From Planctomycetota bacterium (lineage in GTDB: Bacteria > Planctomycetota > Planctomycetia > Pirellulales > Lacipirellulaceae), in assembly GCA_029781135.1 (NCBI GenBank), contig JAKOXH010000019.1, positions 62,001 through 126,000 of the forward strand: a DNA stretch of 64,000 bases. Reading direction: 5' to 3'. Below the pieces are notes generated by a model. That model was not told the origin of the DNA, searched no databases, and saw only the letters and a program-made list of their open reading frames with translations. The position numbers and the translations under genes are program-made. The first letter of the stretch is position 1. Each line of letters opens with the position of its first letter. Below are positions 45,087 to 53,029 of this stretch, piece after piece.

Positions 45087-45443
45087 CCGTGGTACTTCCT
45101 TGCCGACCAAACACACCGGCTTCCTGCCAGCACTGCGCGCACTCTGGATCATGATTTACGCGGGCAAAGTTTAGATGCCACGCTCATTCGAGGCAAGCAC
45201 TGTTTCCCGCCGCAGTTGCGGGGCAACACGCCCAGTTAACGCGAAACGCCAACAGATTTTGCGGTTGGCCGCTCGATACACATAAAACCGGCAGAAACTC
45301 AGCGTGCTAGCTGCGAAAGACAATCGCAGTGATCGCAAACATGGCCCTTCGCGGTTCAAGTTCCTCCCAGCTTCTTGCGTTCTTGGTGGCCAGGACAATG
45401 TATTAACCAGGCAACAGCGATATCGTTACGACATAACCGCTGC
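45087..45443. other. Intergenic region, no gene recognised
   Basis: The region contains a single CCACCAAGAACGCAAGAAG-like arm (around 45370-45390) related to the repeat at 21504. Nothing else is seen. Confidence 0.4.
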
Positions 45444-46151
45444 TCAGCCCTGCCCGACCGGCACATCACCGTAACCGTGGACCTTCTCACAGATTAGTCG
45501 CAGAGAATCTTCCACGTTACCGCTCGCTGTCTGAAACGCGTCGGCATCGATGACGAGTGGCGCTCCCAACACAACAAGCGGCGCACCGTACGACGGAGTA
45601 TTCACCGCCTGTTCGAGCGACAAGCCACCCACGGCTTGTACAGGCACTTTCACCGCGGCCACCACTTCGCGCAACTGATCGAGCGGGCTCGGCATCCGCT
45701 GGCCACGCGCCGCAATGCCTCGTCGCTCATCGTAACCAATGTGATGGATCACAAAGTCGCAACCCAAATCTTCGAGCCACCGCGCACCGGCCACCATGTC
45801 TTCGCAGCCCAAGTTGTCGCCCATCACTTTCACGCCCAGGTCGCGCCCGGCTTTCACGACGCACTTGATGGTCTCCGCATGGGCCCGGGCCATCACGACC
45901 ACGTGCGTCGCTCCCGCCTTGGCCATCAATTCGGCCTCCAAATAGCCGCCGTCCATTGTCTTCAAATCGGCGACAATCGGCGTCTTCAGAAAGTGGTCTC
46001 GAAGTGCCCGCACACCATTCATGCCCTCAGCAATGATGAGCGGCGTCCCGGCTTCGAGCCAATCCACGCCGGCACGCATCGCCATTTCGGCGGTGGACAG
46101 GGCTTCTTCAATTGTCACGATATCCAGCGAAATCTGCACGACAGGACGCAT
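45444..46151 (-). CDS. Hexulose-6-phosphate synthase / OMP decarboxylase family
   Basis: A 235-residue TIM-barrel protein of the orotidine-phosphate-decarboxylase superfamily. VQISLDIVTIEEALSTAEMA, then VADLKTMDGG (about 62-71) with the Asp-x-Lys-x-x-Asp triad and HHIGYDERR are characteristic of hexulose-6-phosphate synthase, which joins formaldehyde to ribulose 5-phosphate, or of the related 3-keto-gulonate-phosphate decarboxylase. The phosphate-binding loop is AVGGLSLEQA. No isomerase (hxlB) is adjacent, so the direction and pathway are open. The start at 46151 is chosen over a TTG at 46196, and neither has a good ribosome-binding site. Confidence 0.82.
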   Translation of the reverse strand: MRPVVQISLDIVTIEEALSTAEMAMRAGVDWLEAGTPLIIAEGMNGVRALRDHFLKTPIVADLKTMDGGYLEAELMAKAGATHVVVMARAHAETIKCVVKAGRDLGVKVMGDNLGCEDMVAGARWLEDLGCDFVIHHIGYDERRGIAARGQRMPSPLDQLREVVAAVKVPVQAVGGLSLEQAVNTPSYGAPLVVLGAPLVIDADAFQTASGNVEDSLRLICEKVHGYGDVPVGQG

Positions 46152-46243
46152 GGCATCACACTGCGGGGGTTGATCGGGTTCGACTACCGAGATCAAGATA
46201 ACACATGGGCAAGGGGGCAGGGAGCGGGGAGCAAGGAGCGGCG

Positions 46244-46342
46244 GGGTGGCATGCCCTCGCTCGTGCCAACATGCTCACGCGAAACACTTAAGGCTTAACG
46301 CGAGCGTGGGCATGTCTTCTGTTTCGCGAGAGCATGCCACCC
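46244..46342. repeat. Nested palindrome GGGTGGCATG with inner stem
   Basis: The ends GGGTGGCATG and CATGCCACCC pair. Inside, CATGCTCACGC (46270-46280) pairs with GCGTGGGCATG (46304-46314), with one wobble. The central spacer contains two heptad units like those at 61791. It relates to the 84-base family and lies between divergent genes, so nothing else was recognised in 46152-46453. Confidence 0.82.
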
Positions 46343-46453
46343 ATAGCCTTGACCTGGATCGAACGACGATCTTCGACGCTCGCGCCTCGCAACTCGCCGC
46401 TGGCGCTAGCGCAGGCTGTTTAGTAATACGGGCCTCAATAGTGGAGACCTCCC

Positions 46454-47350
46454 ATGACACCGCGCAAAACCATCGTCGCCCTCGGCGAAATCTTGTGGGA
46501 CGTATTTCCCGACGGTGCTCACTTCGGCGGCGCGCCCGCTAACTTCGCCTGTAGTGCCGCGGAGTTGGGAGGCGCTGCGACGGAAGTGTTTATCGTCGGC
46601 AGTGTCGGTCGCGATGATCTCGGCGCACGCGCCATCGAGTTACTGAGCGGCCACGGCGTCAACACAAACTTCATCGCGGAGACCGAACAGCCCACAGGCC
46701 AAGTCCTCGTCACGCTCGATGCCGGTGGCTCCCCCAGTTTTGAAATCGCCACCAATACCGCGTGGGACAACACCGCTTGGACGAACGACGTCGGTAGCCT
46801 GGCATCTCGAGCCGACGCCGTCTGCTTCGGCACACTCGGCCAGCGCAGCGCGGTGTCACGGCAAACGATTCAAAAGTTCGTGCAATCGACGCGGCCCGAC
46901 TGCCTTCGAATTCTGGACATCAATTTGCGGCCACCCTTCTGGAATGAAGAGATCATCCGCCAATCGCTGACCCTCGCCAACATTTTGAAACTCAACGATG
47001 CCGAACTCAAAACACTGAGCGAAGTCTTGGGCTGGTGTGGCTCCGAGGCCGATGTGTTGCGGCGGACTATCGATACGTATTCCCTGTCATTCGTGGCGTT
47101 AACGCGCGGTGCCGAGGGCGCCACTTTGATCGCCGCGAATGGCGAACGGAGCGATCTGCCCGCACCGCGTGTTGCCGTGGCAGATACGGTCGGCGCGGGC
47201 GACGCGTACACCGCGGCGCTCTGCGTCGGCTTGCTGCAACGATTTCCGCTCGAAACCATCAACCGCTGGGCCACCCAAGTGGCGGCCTACGTCTGCTCCC
47301 AACCTGGTGCAGCCCCGCATTTGCCAGATAACCTGCGAACGCCAAGCTAG
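46454..47350 (+). CDS. PfkB family carbohydrate kinase (fructokinase-like)
   Basis: A 298-residue sugar kinase. ALGEILWDVFPDGAHFGGAP then ANFACSAAELGG is the substrate end (Gly-Gly and Asn residues bind the sugar). The second PfkB signature VADTVGAGDAYTAALCVG has the anion hole and catalytic Asp250. The start pattern and short length suit fructokinase or 2-keto-3-deoxygluconate kinase. The exact sugar is not decided. GGAG lies before the ATG. The gene stands alone between a repeat and the sialidase-like gene. Confidence 0.9.
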   Translation: MTPRKTIVALGEILWDVFPDGAHFGGAPANFACSAAELGGAATEVFIVGSVGRDDLGARAIELLSGHGVNTNFIAETEQPTGQVLVTLDAGGSPSFEIATNTAWDNTAWTNDVGSLASRADAVCFGTLGQRSAVSRQTIQKFVQSTRPDCLRILDINLRPPFWNEEIIRQSLTLANILKLNDAELKTLSEVLGWCGSEADVLRRTIDTYSLSFVALTRGAEGATLIAANGERSDLPAPRVAVADTVGAGDAYTAALCVGLLQRFPLETINRWATQVAAYVCSQPGAAPHLPDNLRTPS

Positions 47351-47418
47351 GACCGAGCACGGCCGCCTGCTAAAATCAAAGCCTGCCTTCCAAATCGATT
47401 TTGCCCACCCTTTCCGTA

Positions 47419-47440
47419 GGACGGACATTCCTGTCCGTCC
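47419..47440. repeat. Single-arm hairpin GGACGGACA
   Basis: GGACGGACA-TTCC-TGTCCGTCC, nine perfect base pairs, between the kinase and the sialidase-like gene. Confidence 0.78.
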
Positions 47441-47506
47441 CCTCCGTTGCGTCCGGCGCAGCCGCGAACTCCACCTTCCAACAACCCCTTGCTCCAGATC
47501 CTCACC

Positions 47507-48676
47507 ATGAACCTCACGCTCCTGGCCGTGCTGGCTTTAACCAGTGCCGTCAACTCTGGCCCACAATACTCAGAAGAGTTGATCTTCCCACTCCACCCCA
47601 AGCACAATCACGCCCCCGGTGTGGTGGAATGCCCGAATGGCGACCTACTCGCCTCGTGGTACCGCGGCTCGGGCGAACGCACGGCCGACGATGTCGCCGT
47701 GTACGGCGCACGCCTCAAGAAGGGCGCATCGAAGTGGAGCGATGCCTTCCTCATGGTCGACACGCCCGGCTTTCCCGACTGCAACACCTGCATGATGATC
47801 GACTCGAAAGAACGCCTCTGGCTGTTCTGGCCGATCATCATCGCGAACACGTGGGAGTCATGCCTCACGAACTATTTGACGAGCACCGACTACACGGGCG
47901 ACGGTGCCCCCAAGTGGGACCGCAATGGCATCATCCTGCTCAAGCCGGCCGATTTCAGTGCCGACGCCAACAAACAACTTGATGGCCTCCTCAAGAAATT
48001 CGGAGCTCACCTCGATGAGGAGAATCGCCAGGACATCGACGATGGCCGAGCTAAGCTCAAGAACAAACTTTACCAGCGTTTGGGTTGGCAACCGCGCTGC
48101 AAACCGACGGTGCTCCCCAGCGGCCGCATTCTGTTGCCGCTCTACAGTGATACGTTTTCGATCTCGATCATGGCCGTCAGCGATGACGGCGGCAAAACCT
48201 GGTACGCCAGCAAGCCACTCATGGGATTCGGTGCGATCCAGCCCACCGTGCTGCGGCGCGATAGCGGCGAACTCGTGGCCTACATGCGCGAAAACGGCGC
48301 CGAAAAGCACATCCGCACGTCGACCTCGAAGGACGACGGCCTAACGTGGGGACCAGTCTCCAACTCGGAGCTTCCTAACCCAGGCGCCGGCATCGACGGC
48401 GTGCGTCTGGCGAACGGCCACTGGCTCTTGGTCTACAACGACACCACGGAAGAACGCAACAGCCTGGCCGTTTCGCTCTCCGAAGACGAAGGCAAAACCT
48501 GGAAATATACACGCCACCTCGAACATCATCCCAGCGGTTCGTACCACTATCCCACGATGATTCAAGGCCGCGACGGCACCATTCACGTCGTCTACAGCTA
48601 CTTCGTCGACGGCGGCAAAAGCATGAAGCATGCCGCCTTCAATGAAGCCTGGATCAAAGAGAAACAAGCTAAGTGA
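47507..48676 (+). CDS. Sialidase-like (BNR repeat) secreted protein
   Basis: A 389-residue protein with a short signal peptide (about 1-18) and a six-bladed-propeller-like sequence. Asp boxes are visible: SDDGGKTW at 225 and relatives TSKDDGLTWG and SEDEGKTWKY later. ERTADDVAVYGARLKKGASK suits the exo-alpha-sialidase (GH33-like) group, where an Arg triad binds the carboxylate. I cannot confirm all three arginines or the catalytic Asp and Tyr, so enzymatic activity on sialic acid is unproven. Planctomycetes carry many such genes, often for sulfated or acidic glycans. The start at 47507 has no clear ribosome-binding site. Confidence 0.82.
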   Translation: MNLTLLAVLALTSAVNSGPQYSEELIFPLHPKHNHAPGVVECPNGDLLASWYRGSGERTADDVAVYGARLKKGASKWSDAFLMVDTPGFPDCNTCMMIDSKERLWLFWPIIIANTWESCLTNYLTSTDYTGDGAPKWDRNGIILLKPADFSADANKQLDGLLKKFGAHLDEENRQDIDDGRAKLKNKLYQRLGWQPRCKPTVLPSGRILLPLYSDTFSISIMAVSDDGGKTWYASKPLMGFGAIQPTVLRRDSGELVAYMRENGAEKHIRTSTSKDDGLTWGPVSNSELPNPGAGIDGVRLANGHWLLVYNDTTEERNSLAVSLSEDEGKTWKYTRHLEHHPSGSYHYPTMIQGRDGTIHVVYSYFVDGGKSMKHAAFNEAWIKEKQAK

Positions 48677-48686
48677 CTGTAACTTG

Positions 48687-48721
48687 CCCCCTCTACCTCG
48701 GTGAGAGGGCCGGGGTGAGGG
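48687..48721. repeat. CCCTCT hairpin with GGGGTGAGGG flank
   Basis: CCCTCT pairs with AGAGGG (48689-48709) and is followed by CCGGGGTGAGGG. The layout matches the sequence inserted in the decarboxylase gene at 35385. Confidence 0.7.
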
Positions 48722-48779
48722 AGTCTTGGCGAAGGATCTGTTAATGATCCAATTGATCGTTGCGCTGCGAATTGTAGCT

Positions 48780-48850
48780 GTGGGAGGCGTCTCCGACGCC
48801 GATGACGGCACCAAATGGAATACGTTATCGGCCTCAGAGAGGCCTCCCAC
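48780..48850. repeat. 71-base palindromic element GTGGGAGGC, copy 2
   Basis: It is an inverted copy of 29996-30066 with the same arm order. Left arm GGCGTC-TCC-GACGCC, right arm GGCCTC-AGA-GAGGCC. The 22-base middle is only partly conserved (GTATT, CATT and CGT blocks). Confidence 0.9.
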
Positions 48851-48926
48851 AGCCCATTGGCTGCGCAGGCATCAATAAGTGAAACGACAACGGCAAAATC
48901 ACATCTCAAACAAGCGAGCAATTCTC

Positions 48927-49913
48927 ATGCGAAAATTCAACTCGATTGTCGTCGGTGCTTTGGTCGCCGTCGGCACATGTCAACTGTTTATAGCACGCGG
49001 CCATGCCGACGTTCCACCTGCTCCGCCCGGATTTGCTTCCGAGGACGAAGTGAAGGCGGCGTTCTTCGCCGGCAAAGTGAAACCGATCGATCTCACGATC
49101 GACCTGCCCGATTCCGTCAAGCTCGAACGCAATATCACCTACGGTAAAGGCGGCGACAAACCGCTGCAACTCGATCTGTACACGCCGAAGGATCATGCCA
49201 AGCCGTTGCCGGTCGTGCTGTTCTTTCACGGCGGCGCGTGGAAGAGCGGTTACCGCCAGGTCTATCACTACTACTGCACGAAGTTCGCCGAACACGGTTA
49301 CATCGCGGCCACGGCGAGCTACCGGCTCGTGGGCGATGCTCCGTTCCCTGCGGCCGTCCAAGACGCCAAGTGTGCCGTCCGCTTTCTTCGCGCCAATGCC
49401 AAGAAGTATGGCATCGATCCCGAGAAGATCGGCGTCGCCGGGGGTTCGGCCGGAGGGCACCTTTCGATGATGATCGGCTACTCCTCGGACGTGCCCGAAC
49501 TCGAAGGCAAGGGCGGGAACCCGGAAACCAGTAGCCGCGTGCAGGCGGTCGTCGACCTGTATGGCCCGACCGACCTCACGACCGATTTCGTTAAATCGTG
49601 CGGTGAGGTCTTTCATTTCCTTGGCGACAAGAAGTTCGACGAAGCACCGGAGACGTACCGCCTGGCCTCGCCCATTACGCACCTCACGAAGGACGATCCA
49701 CCGACGCTCATCCTGCACGGTTCGATCGACTCGACGGTGCCTATCAGCCAGGCCGAAGAGCTAGTCGCCAAGTGCAAGGAAGTGGGCGTGGAATGCGAGC
49801 TGGATTGCGTTAAAGGCTGGCCCCACACCATGGATATGGACACCGCGGTGAATAACCACTGCATGGCCAAAATGTTCGAGTTCTTCGATAAGCACCTCGG
49901 CCTGCCAAAGTAA
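48927..49913 (+). CDS. Secreted alpha/beta hydrolase (esterase/lipase)
   Basis: A 328-residue protein with a signal peptide (MRKFNSIVVGALVAVGTCQL, cut near residue 27). The hydrolase fold shows the oxyanion motif VLFFHGGAWKSG, catalytic Ser174 in AGGSAGGHLSMM, an Asp in HGSIDSTVPISQA and a His near WPHTMDMD. The HGG(A/G) motif and the PLQLDLYTPKDHAKPLPVVL start place it with BD-FAE / acetyl-esterase-type enzymes that remove acyl groups from sugars. It follows the sialidase-like gene on the same strand but beyond two repeats, so co-transcription is uncertain. Confidence 0.88.
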   Translation: MRKFNSIVVGALVAVGTCQLFIARGHADVPPAPPGFASEDEVKAAFFAGKVKPIDLTIDLPDSVKLERNITYGKGGDKPLQLDLYTPKDHAKPLPVVLFFHGGAWKSGYRQVYHYYCTKFAEHGYIAATASYRLVGDAPFPAAVQDAKCAVRFLRANAKKYGIDPEKIGVAGGSAGGHLSMMIGYSSDVPELEGKGGNPETSSRVQAVVDLYGPTDLTTDFVKSCGEVFHFLGDKKFDEAPETYRLASPITHLTKDDPPTLILHGSIDSTVPISQAEELVAKCKEVGVECELDCVKGWPHTMDMDTAVNNHCMAKMFEFFDKHLGLPK

Positions 49914-49917
49914 TACA

Positions 49918-50098
49918 TAGCCGACCCGTCTCGGGGCGGTGAGGTAGCCCCGCGTTTTCGACCGTCAGCCCCCGGCTCTGCCGGGGGTTTGACCCGTCAT
50001 CAAGTTACTTGACTGGTTTAACCCCCGGCAGAGCCGGGGGCTGCCGGAACTACCAAAACTGTATCCTGGCGTTTACCCTGCCGGCCAAGATGGCCGGC
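49918..50098. repeat. Cluster of three hairpin elements
   Basis: There is a TAGCCGACCCG arm (49918-49939). A two-arm element follows: CCCCCGGC-TCT-GCCGGGGG (49969-49987) and CCCCCGGC-AGA-GCCGGGGG (50022-50040), with exactly complementary loops and a TCAAGT-T-ACTTGA palindrome between. The last is GCCGGCC-AAGAT-GGCCGGC (50080-50098), which ends 12 bases before the next start codon. Confidence 0.88.
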
Positions 50099-50110
50099 CT
50101 ATATGCTCCA

Positions 50111-50872
50111 ATGACCAATCCCTTCTCACTCGCCGCCCAGCACGCACTCGTCACGGGCGGCACACGCGGCATCGGCCTGGCAATTGCCGAAACGTTCGCA
50201 GCGGCCGGTGCGAACGTCACGGTGTGCAGTCGCAAGACACCGAACGTTCAGGCGGCAGTGAAGTCCATTGAAGAAGGCGGCGGTCAGGCGTTCGGTATCG
50301 CCGCCGATGTGGGCAACGCGTTTGAAATCGCCCGCCTGGCCGATGCCGCCGAGTCGCAATTCGGCCCCGTCGACGTGCTCGTGAACAACGCGGCCACCAA
50401 CCGCCACTTCGGCCCCATCGAAGAGATCAGCGAAGCCAACTGGGACCATACGCTCAACGTGAACTTGAAAGCGCCGTTCCTCGTGGCCCAACGCATCGGC
50501 CGCACGATGATCGGCCGCGGCAGCGGCTCGATCATCAACATCGCCTCGACGGCCGGCCTGCAGGCCGCCACGCGGATGGGCGCCTACTCGGTCTCGAAGG
50601 CCGCCCTCATCATGCTCACGAAAGTGCTCGCCCGCGAATGGGGCAAGCACGGCGTACGCGTGAACTGCATTTGCCCCGGCCTCGTGCAAACCGAACTCAG
50701 CGAGGCCCTCTGGACCGACGACAAACGCCGCGAGGCGATCCTCGCCATGAAGGCCCTCAAACGCATCGGCCAACCGAACGAAATCGCCGGGGCTGCACTC
50801 TATTTGGCATCCAGCGCGAGCAGTTTCACCACCGGTGCGATTCTGCAGGTTGACGGTGGGATGGTGATTTGA
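50111..50872 (+). CDS. Short-chain dehydrogenase/reductase
   Basis: A 253-residue classical SDR. The cofactor motif TGGTRGIG is at 15-22, NNA at 92-94, and the catalytic residues are Ser146, Tyr159 and Lys163 (GAYSVSKAALIM). The motif for the adenine side (Ser40-Arg41) suggests NADP. The C-terminal end GAALYLASSASSFTTGAILQ then VDGGM is typical of ketoacyl-reductase or gluconate-dehydrogenase-like SDRs. The substrate is unknown. A hairpin occupies the usual place of the ribosome-binding site upstream of 50111. The heptad repeat begins directly after the stop codon. Confidence 0.92.
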   Translation: MTNPFSLAAQHALVTGGTRGIGLAIAETFAAAGANVTVCSRKTPNVQAAVKSIEEGGGQAFGIAADVGNAFEIARLADAAESQFGPVDVLVNNAATNRHFGPIEEISEANWDHTLNVNLKAPFLVAQRIGRTMIGRGSGSIINIASTAGLQAATRMGAYSVSKAALIMLTKVLAREWGKHGVRVNCICPGLVQTELSEALWTDDKRREAILAMKALKRIGQPNEIAGAALYLASSASSFTTGAILQVDGGMVI

Positions 50873-50907
50873 GGTGTTAGGCGTTTGGCGTTAGACGTTA
50901 GTCGTTA
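50873..50907. repeat. Five tandem heptamers GNCGTTA
   Basis: Units GGTGTTA, GGCGTTT, GGCGTTA, GACGTTA and GTCGTTA run without gaps directly after the SDR stop codon. Related heptamers are at 61791-61818 and, inverted, 61910-61937. Confidence 0.78.
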
Positions 50908-50914
50908 GTGCAAC

Positions 50915-50984
50915 GTAGCCGCGCTCGCCAGAGCGTGGATTCGCGGATTGTGGGGCGATTCCACCGTCTGGCGACGGTGGCTAC
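50915..50984. repeat. GTAGCC two-arm palindrome, copy 1
   Basis: Ends GTAGCC and GGCTAC pair. The left arm is CCGCGCTC-GCCA-GAGCGTGG (one wobble), the right arm CCACCGTC-TGGC-GACGGTGG. The loops GCCA and TGGC are complementary. Copy 2 is at 51876-51943. Confidence 0.9.
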
Positions 50985-51111
50985 CGGCGGCAAGAGGCGT
51001 TTCGCATCGAGGATTACAACCTATCTTCCTCAAATGCCTCCCACGGTTCGTCGTTCAGGGTCAAGGAATCAGGGGTGTCCGGTGATAACGAGTGACTGAC
51101 GTCTGTCCATT

Positions 51112-51606
51112 TCACTTCGTTTCGTTCATACGGTCGCGATTTTCGTGTGATTGAATTGATTTCGCAACGTTGGGATGATTGTTTGCATTTGCCAAATCAA
51201 TTGCAGATTTTCCATCCTGATCCACCAAATCCTTGTCGGCACCTGTTTCGAGCAAGAACCTCACAACGTCTTCTTGGCCACTTTCCGCCGCCCACATCAG
51301 GGGAGTGCGGTTGAAACGAGATCTCTCATTGACTGCAGCGCCGCCATCAATAAGCGTTCGCACAATTCTTAGATGCCCCCACCCTGCCGCTAGCATAAGC
51401 GGTGTAGTGTCCCATTCGTCTCGCACATTAGCGCTGGTTCCCTGAGCGAGCAGTCGCTCAATGGAAGCCAAATCTCCCTGTCGCGCAGCTTGAAGCATTT
51501 CACTTGGTCGTAGCGCCGACTGATAGGCTATCAATAGTGCGAATAACGCGGGGACAATCACAACCGAGAAGGACACGATCATCAGCGAAGAACGAGAAAG
51601 CCGCAT
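51112..51606 (-). CDS. Membrane-anchored ankyrin repeat protein
   Basis: A 164-residue protein with an N-terminal membrane helix (about 8-27, LMIVSFSVVIVPALFALLIA) and about three ankyrin repeats. They are EMLQAARQGDLASIERLLAQ, then TTPLMLAAGWGHLRIVRTLI and TPLMWAAESGQEDVVRFLLE, with a fourth partial unit (DGKSAIDLANANN). Ankyrin repeats bind other proteins. GGAGAAG lies six bases before the ATG at 51606. No partner is evident next door. Confidence 0.88.
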   Translation of the reverse strand: MRLSRSSLMIVSFSVVIVPALFALLIAYQSALRPSEMLQAARQGDLASIERLLAQGTSANVRDEWDTTPLMLAAGWGHLRIVRTLIDGGAAVNERSRFNRTPLMWAAESGQEDVVRFLLETGADKDLVDQDGKSAIDLANANNHPNVAKSIQSHENRDRMNETK

Positions 51607-51678
51607 CTTACTTCTCCGCGCCTGGCTTCATACGATGTCGCAATCAAATCGAAACCTCAGTTCGCTATTCGCGGGTAT

Positions 51679-51865
51679 CGGGTAGCACCGACTGTCGGCC
51701 GATTGTGGCCAGCAACTTCTTTCAGCGCTCCACGGCCGATTGTCGGTGCGCTTGCGCCGGAGGTCGACGCACGTCTTTCCGCTCGCGGCTTTGCCGCACC
51801 GACATTCGGCCGAGCAGCATCTGTCTCAGTCGCCACGCACAGTGGGCCGAAGTCGGTGCTACCCG
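51679..51865. repeat. Large nested palindrome (CGGGTAGCACCGACT)
   Basis: CGGGTAGCACCGACT at 51679-51693 is exactly complementary to 51851-51865. Inside, CGGCCGATTGTCGGTGCG is answered by CGCACCGACATTCGGCCG with a single mismatch. The inner arms carry small local hairpins (GCGCTTGCGC and CGGCTTTGCCG). It lies in the non-coding 51607-51939 stretch. Confidence 0.82.
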
Positions 51866-51875
51866 CGGCAGGTCC

Positions 51876-51943
51876 GTAGCCACGCTCGCCAGAGCGTGGA
51901 CTCTTGGATTACCGTGATTCCACCGTCTGGCGACGGTGGCTAC
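51876..51943. repeat. GTAGCC two-arm palindrome, copy 2
   Basis: Left arm CCACGCTC-GCCA-GAGCGTGG, right arm CCACCGTC-TGGC-GACGGTGG, ends GTAG and CTAC. The final CTA supplies, in reverse complement, the TAG stop codon of the membrane-protein gene at 51940. Confidence 0.9.
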
Positions 51944-52509
51944 ACTTTTATCTTACTCGCATAGCGTTTTCGCGCGTCCCAGATTTCGGGGGCAACAGGC
52001 AGTAGTTGCGATAGTCGCTCCAAGTCGACCTTTTGCGCCACGCCCGTGACGCGTGACCGAACATGCCCTGACGGTCGCCGGTAAACCACACGCAGGCGGA
52101 CGCGATCATACGCAAAGACCACTATGCGGGTCATCACTATTTTTTCGGCCTTAACGACGAATGTCGATTCGCCATGATTGAACAGCACGCGATCGCGTCG
52201 AACATCCACGCGGGCGGGAATCACTTGAAGTAACGCGATCATGAAAAGAAGATACGCATAAATCCCCGGCAAAGTGAGCAGCATCTTCCAGAGCGGGGGT
52301 AGCTGAACCAACGGAATGGCGATTTGAACACAAGCACACAGAACGAACCAGCAAGCCAAAGCCACCACACTCACGCGCAACATGGACCACAAGCCAAACG
52401 CATTGCGGCTCGTTTTCCAAACGTAGGGAATATTGAACCAATACGGCACCCACCAGGAAATCGTGGGTCGCCGTTGAACATTGAATCGATGGAACAGGTT
52501 CAGAAACAA
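51940..52509 (-). CDS. Membrane protein of unknown function
   Basis: A 189-residue protein, possibly starting at TTG 52509. Two hydrophobic helices (about 47-67 and 77-98) lie in the N-terminal half, followed by a soluble domain (about 105-189; VDVRRDRVLFNHGESTFVVK) that could be PH-like or bacterial PH-domain-like. I do not recognise a named family. It lies 28 bases after the MaoC-like gene on the same strand. The stop codon is supplied by the end of a repeat element, so the C-terminus may have been set by the insertion. Confidence 0.55.
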   Translation of the reverse strand: MFLNLFHRFNVQRRPTISWWVPYWFNIPYVWKTSRNAFGLWSMLRVSVVALACWFVLCACVQIAIPLVQLPPLWKMLLTLPGIYAYLLFMIALLQVIPARVDVRRDRVLFNHGESTFVVKAEKIVMTRIVVFAYDRVRLRVVYRRPSGHVRSRVTGVAQKVDLERLSQLLPVAPEIWDARKRYASKIKV

Positions 52510-52537
52510 ACCTCGGTAAGTGCGAAAGTAACCGTTC

Positions 52538-53029
52538 TCAATCCGGAAAGATCAACACAAACAGCCATTCGGCGACGAGGGCGGGGCGATCTTGGTTTTC
52601 GACTTCGATCGTGTTTTCGGTGCGCACGAGATAGCGACCGCGTTCGCGCGGCGTGGCGTCGATGAGTTTCACGCGGGCACGGACGCTGGAGTCGACTTTC
52701 ACCGGGCCGGGGAAGCGAATGCGGTCGAAGCCGTAGTTGATCGCGGCGGCGGTACCGGGCGGGTAATCGGCGCCCATCGCCTGCTTGGCGAGATGCGGCA
52801 GGATCGACAGCGACCAGAATCCCGGGGCGACGGTACAGCCGAACGGGCTTTCGCGTTTTGAGCGCTCGGCATCGACGTGCATCCAGTCGCGATCGAACAC
52901 GGCCGCACAGAATTGATCGATGATCTTCTGCGTAACGGTTAGCCATTCGCTCACCCGGGGCGAGTCGTCGTAGAATTGACGGATCAACTCCACCCGCAGG
53001 GCAGGGTCCATTCTCGCTACATCGGCCAT
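52538..53029 (-). CDS. MaoC family dehydratase (hotdog fold)
   Basis: A 163-residue hotdog-fold protein. AAVFDRDWMHVDAERSKRES then PFGCTVAPGFWSLSIL is the R-specific enoyl-CoA hydratase signature, with His51 and an Asp five residues before it (Asp46) as catalytic candidates, followed by the FG-x-T-V-APGF loop. It hydrates trans-2-enoyl-CoA thioesters or acts on related acyl-CoAs. No fatty-acid or polyhydroxyalkanoate genes are nearby. It may form a two-gene unit with the downstream membrane protein. Confidence 0.9.
   Translation of the reverse strand: MADVARMDPALRVELIRQFYDDSPRVSEWLTVTQKIIDQFCAAVFDRDWMHVDAERSKRESPFGCTVAPGFWSLSILPHLAKQAMGADYPPGTAAAINYGFDRIRFPGPVKVDSSVRARVKLIDATPRERGRYLVRTENTIEVENQDRPALVAEWLFVLIFPD

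Noticed and set aside
48598..48921. Frame containing LWEASLRPITYS-like peptide, also seen near 18521 and 29781
   Set aside because: The shared peptide is only the translation of the 71-base repeat; it is not a protein family.
50873..50907. Heptamers as a CRISPR or telomere-like array
   Set aside because: Units are seven bases with no spacers, so there is no CRISPR; a telomere comparison is only superficial in a bacterium.
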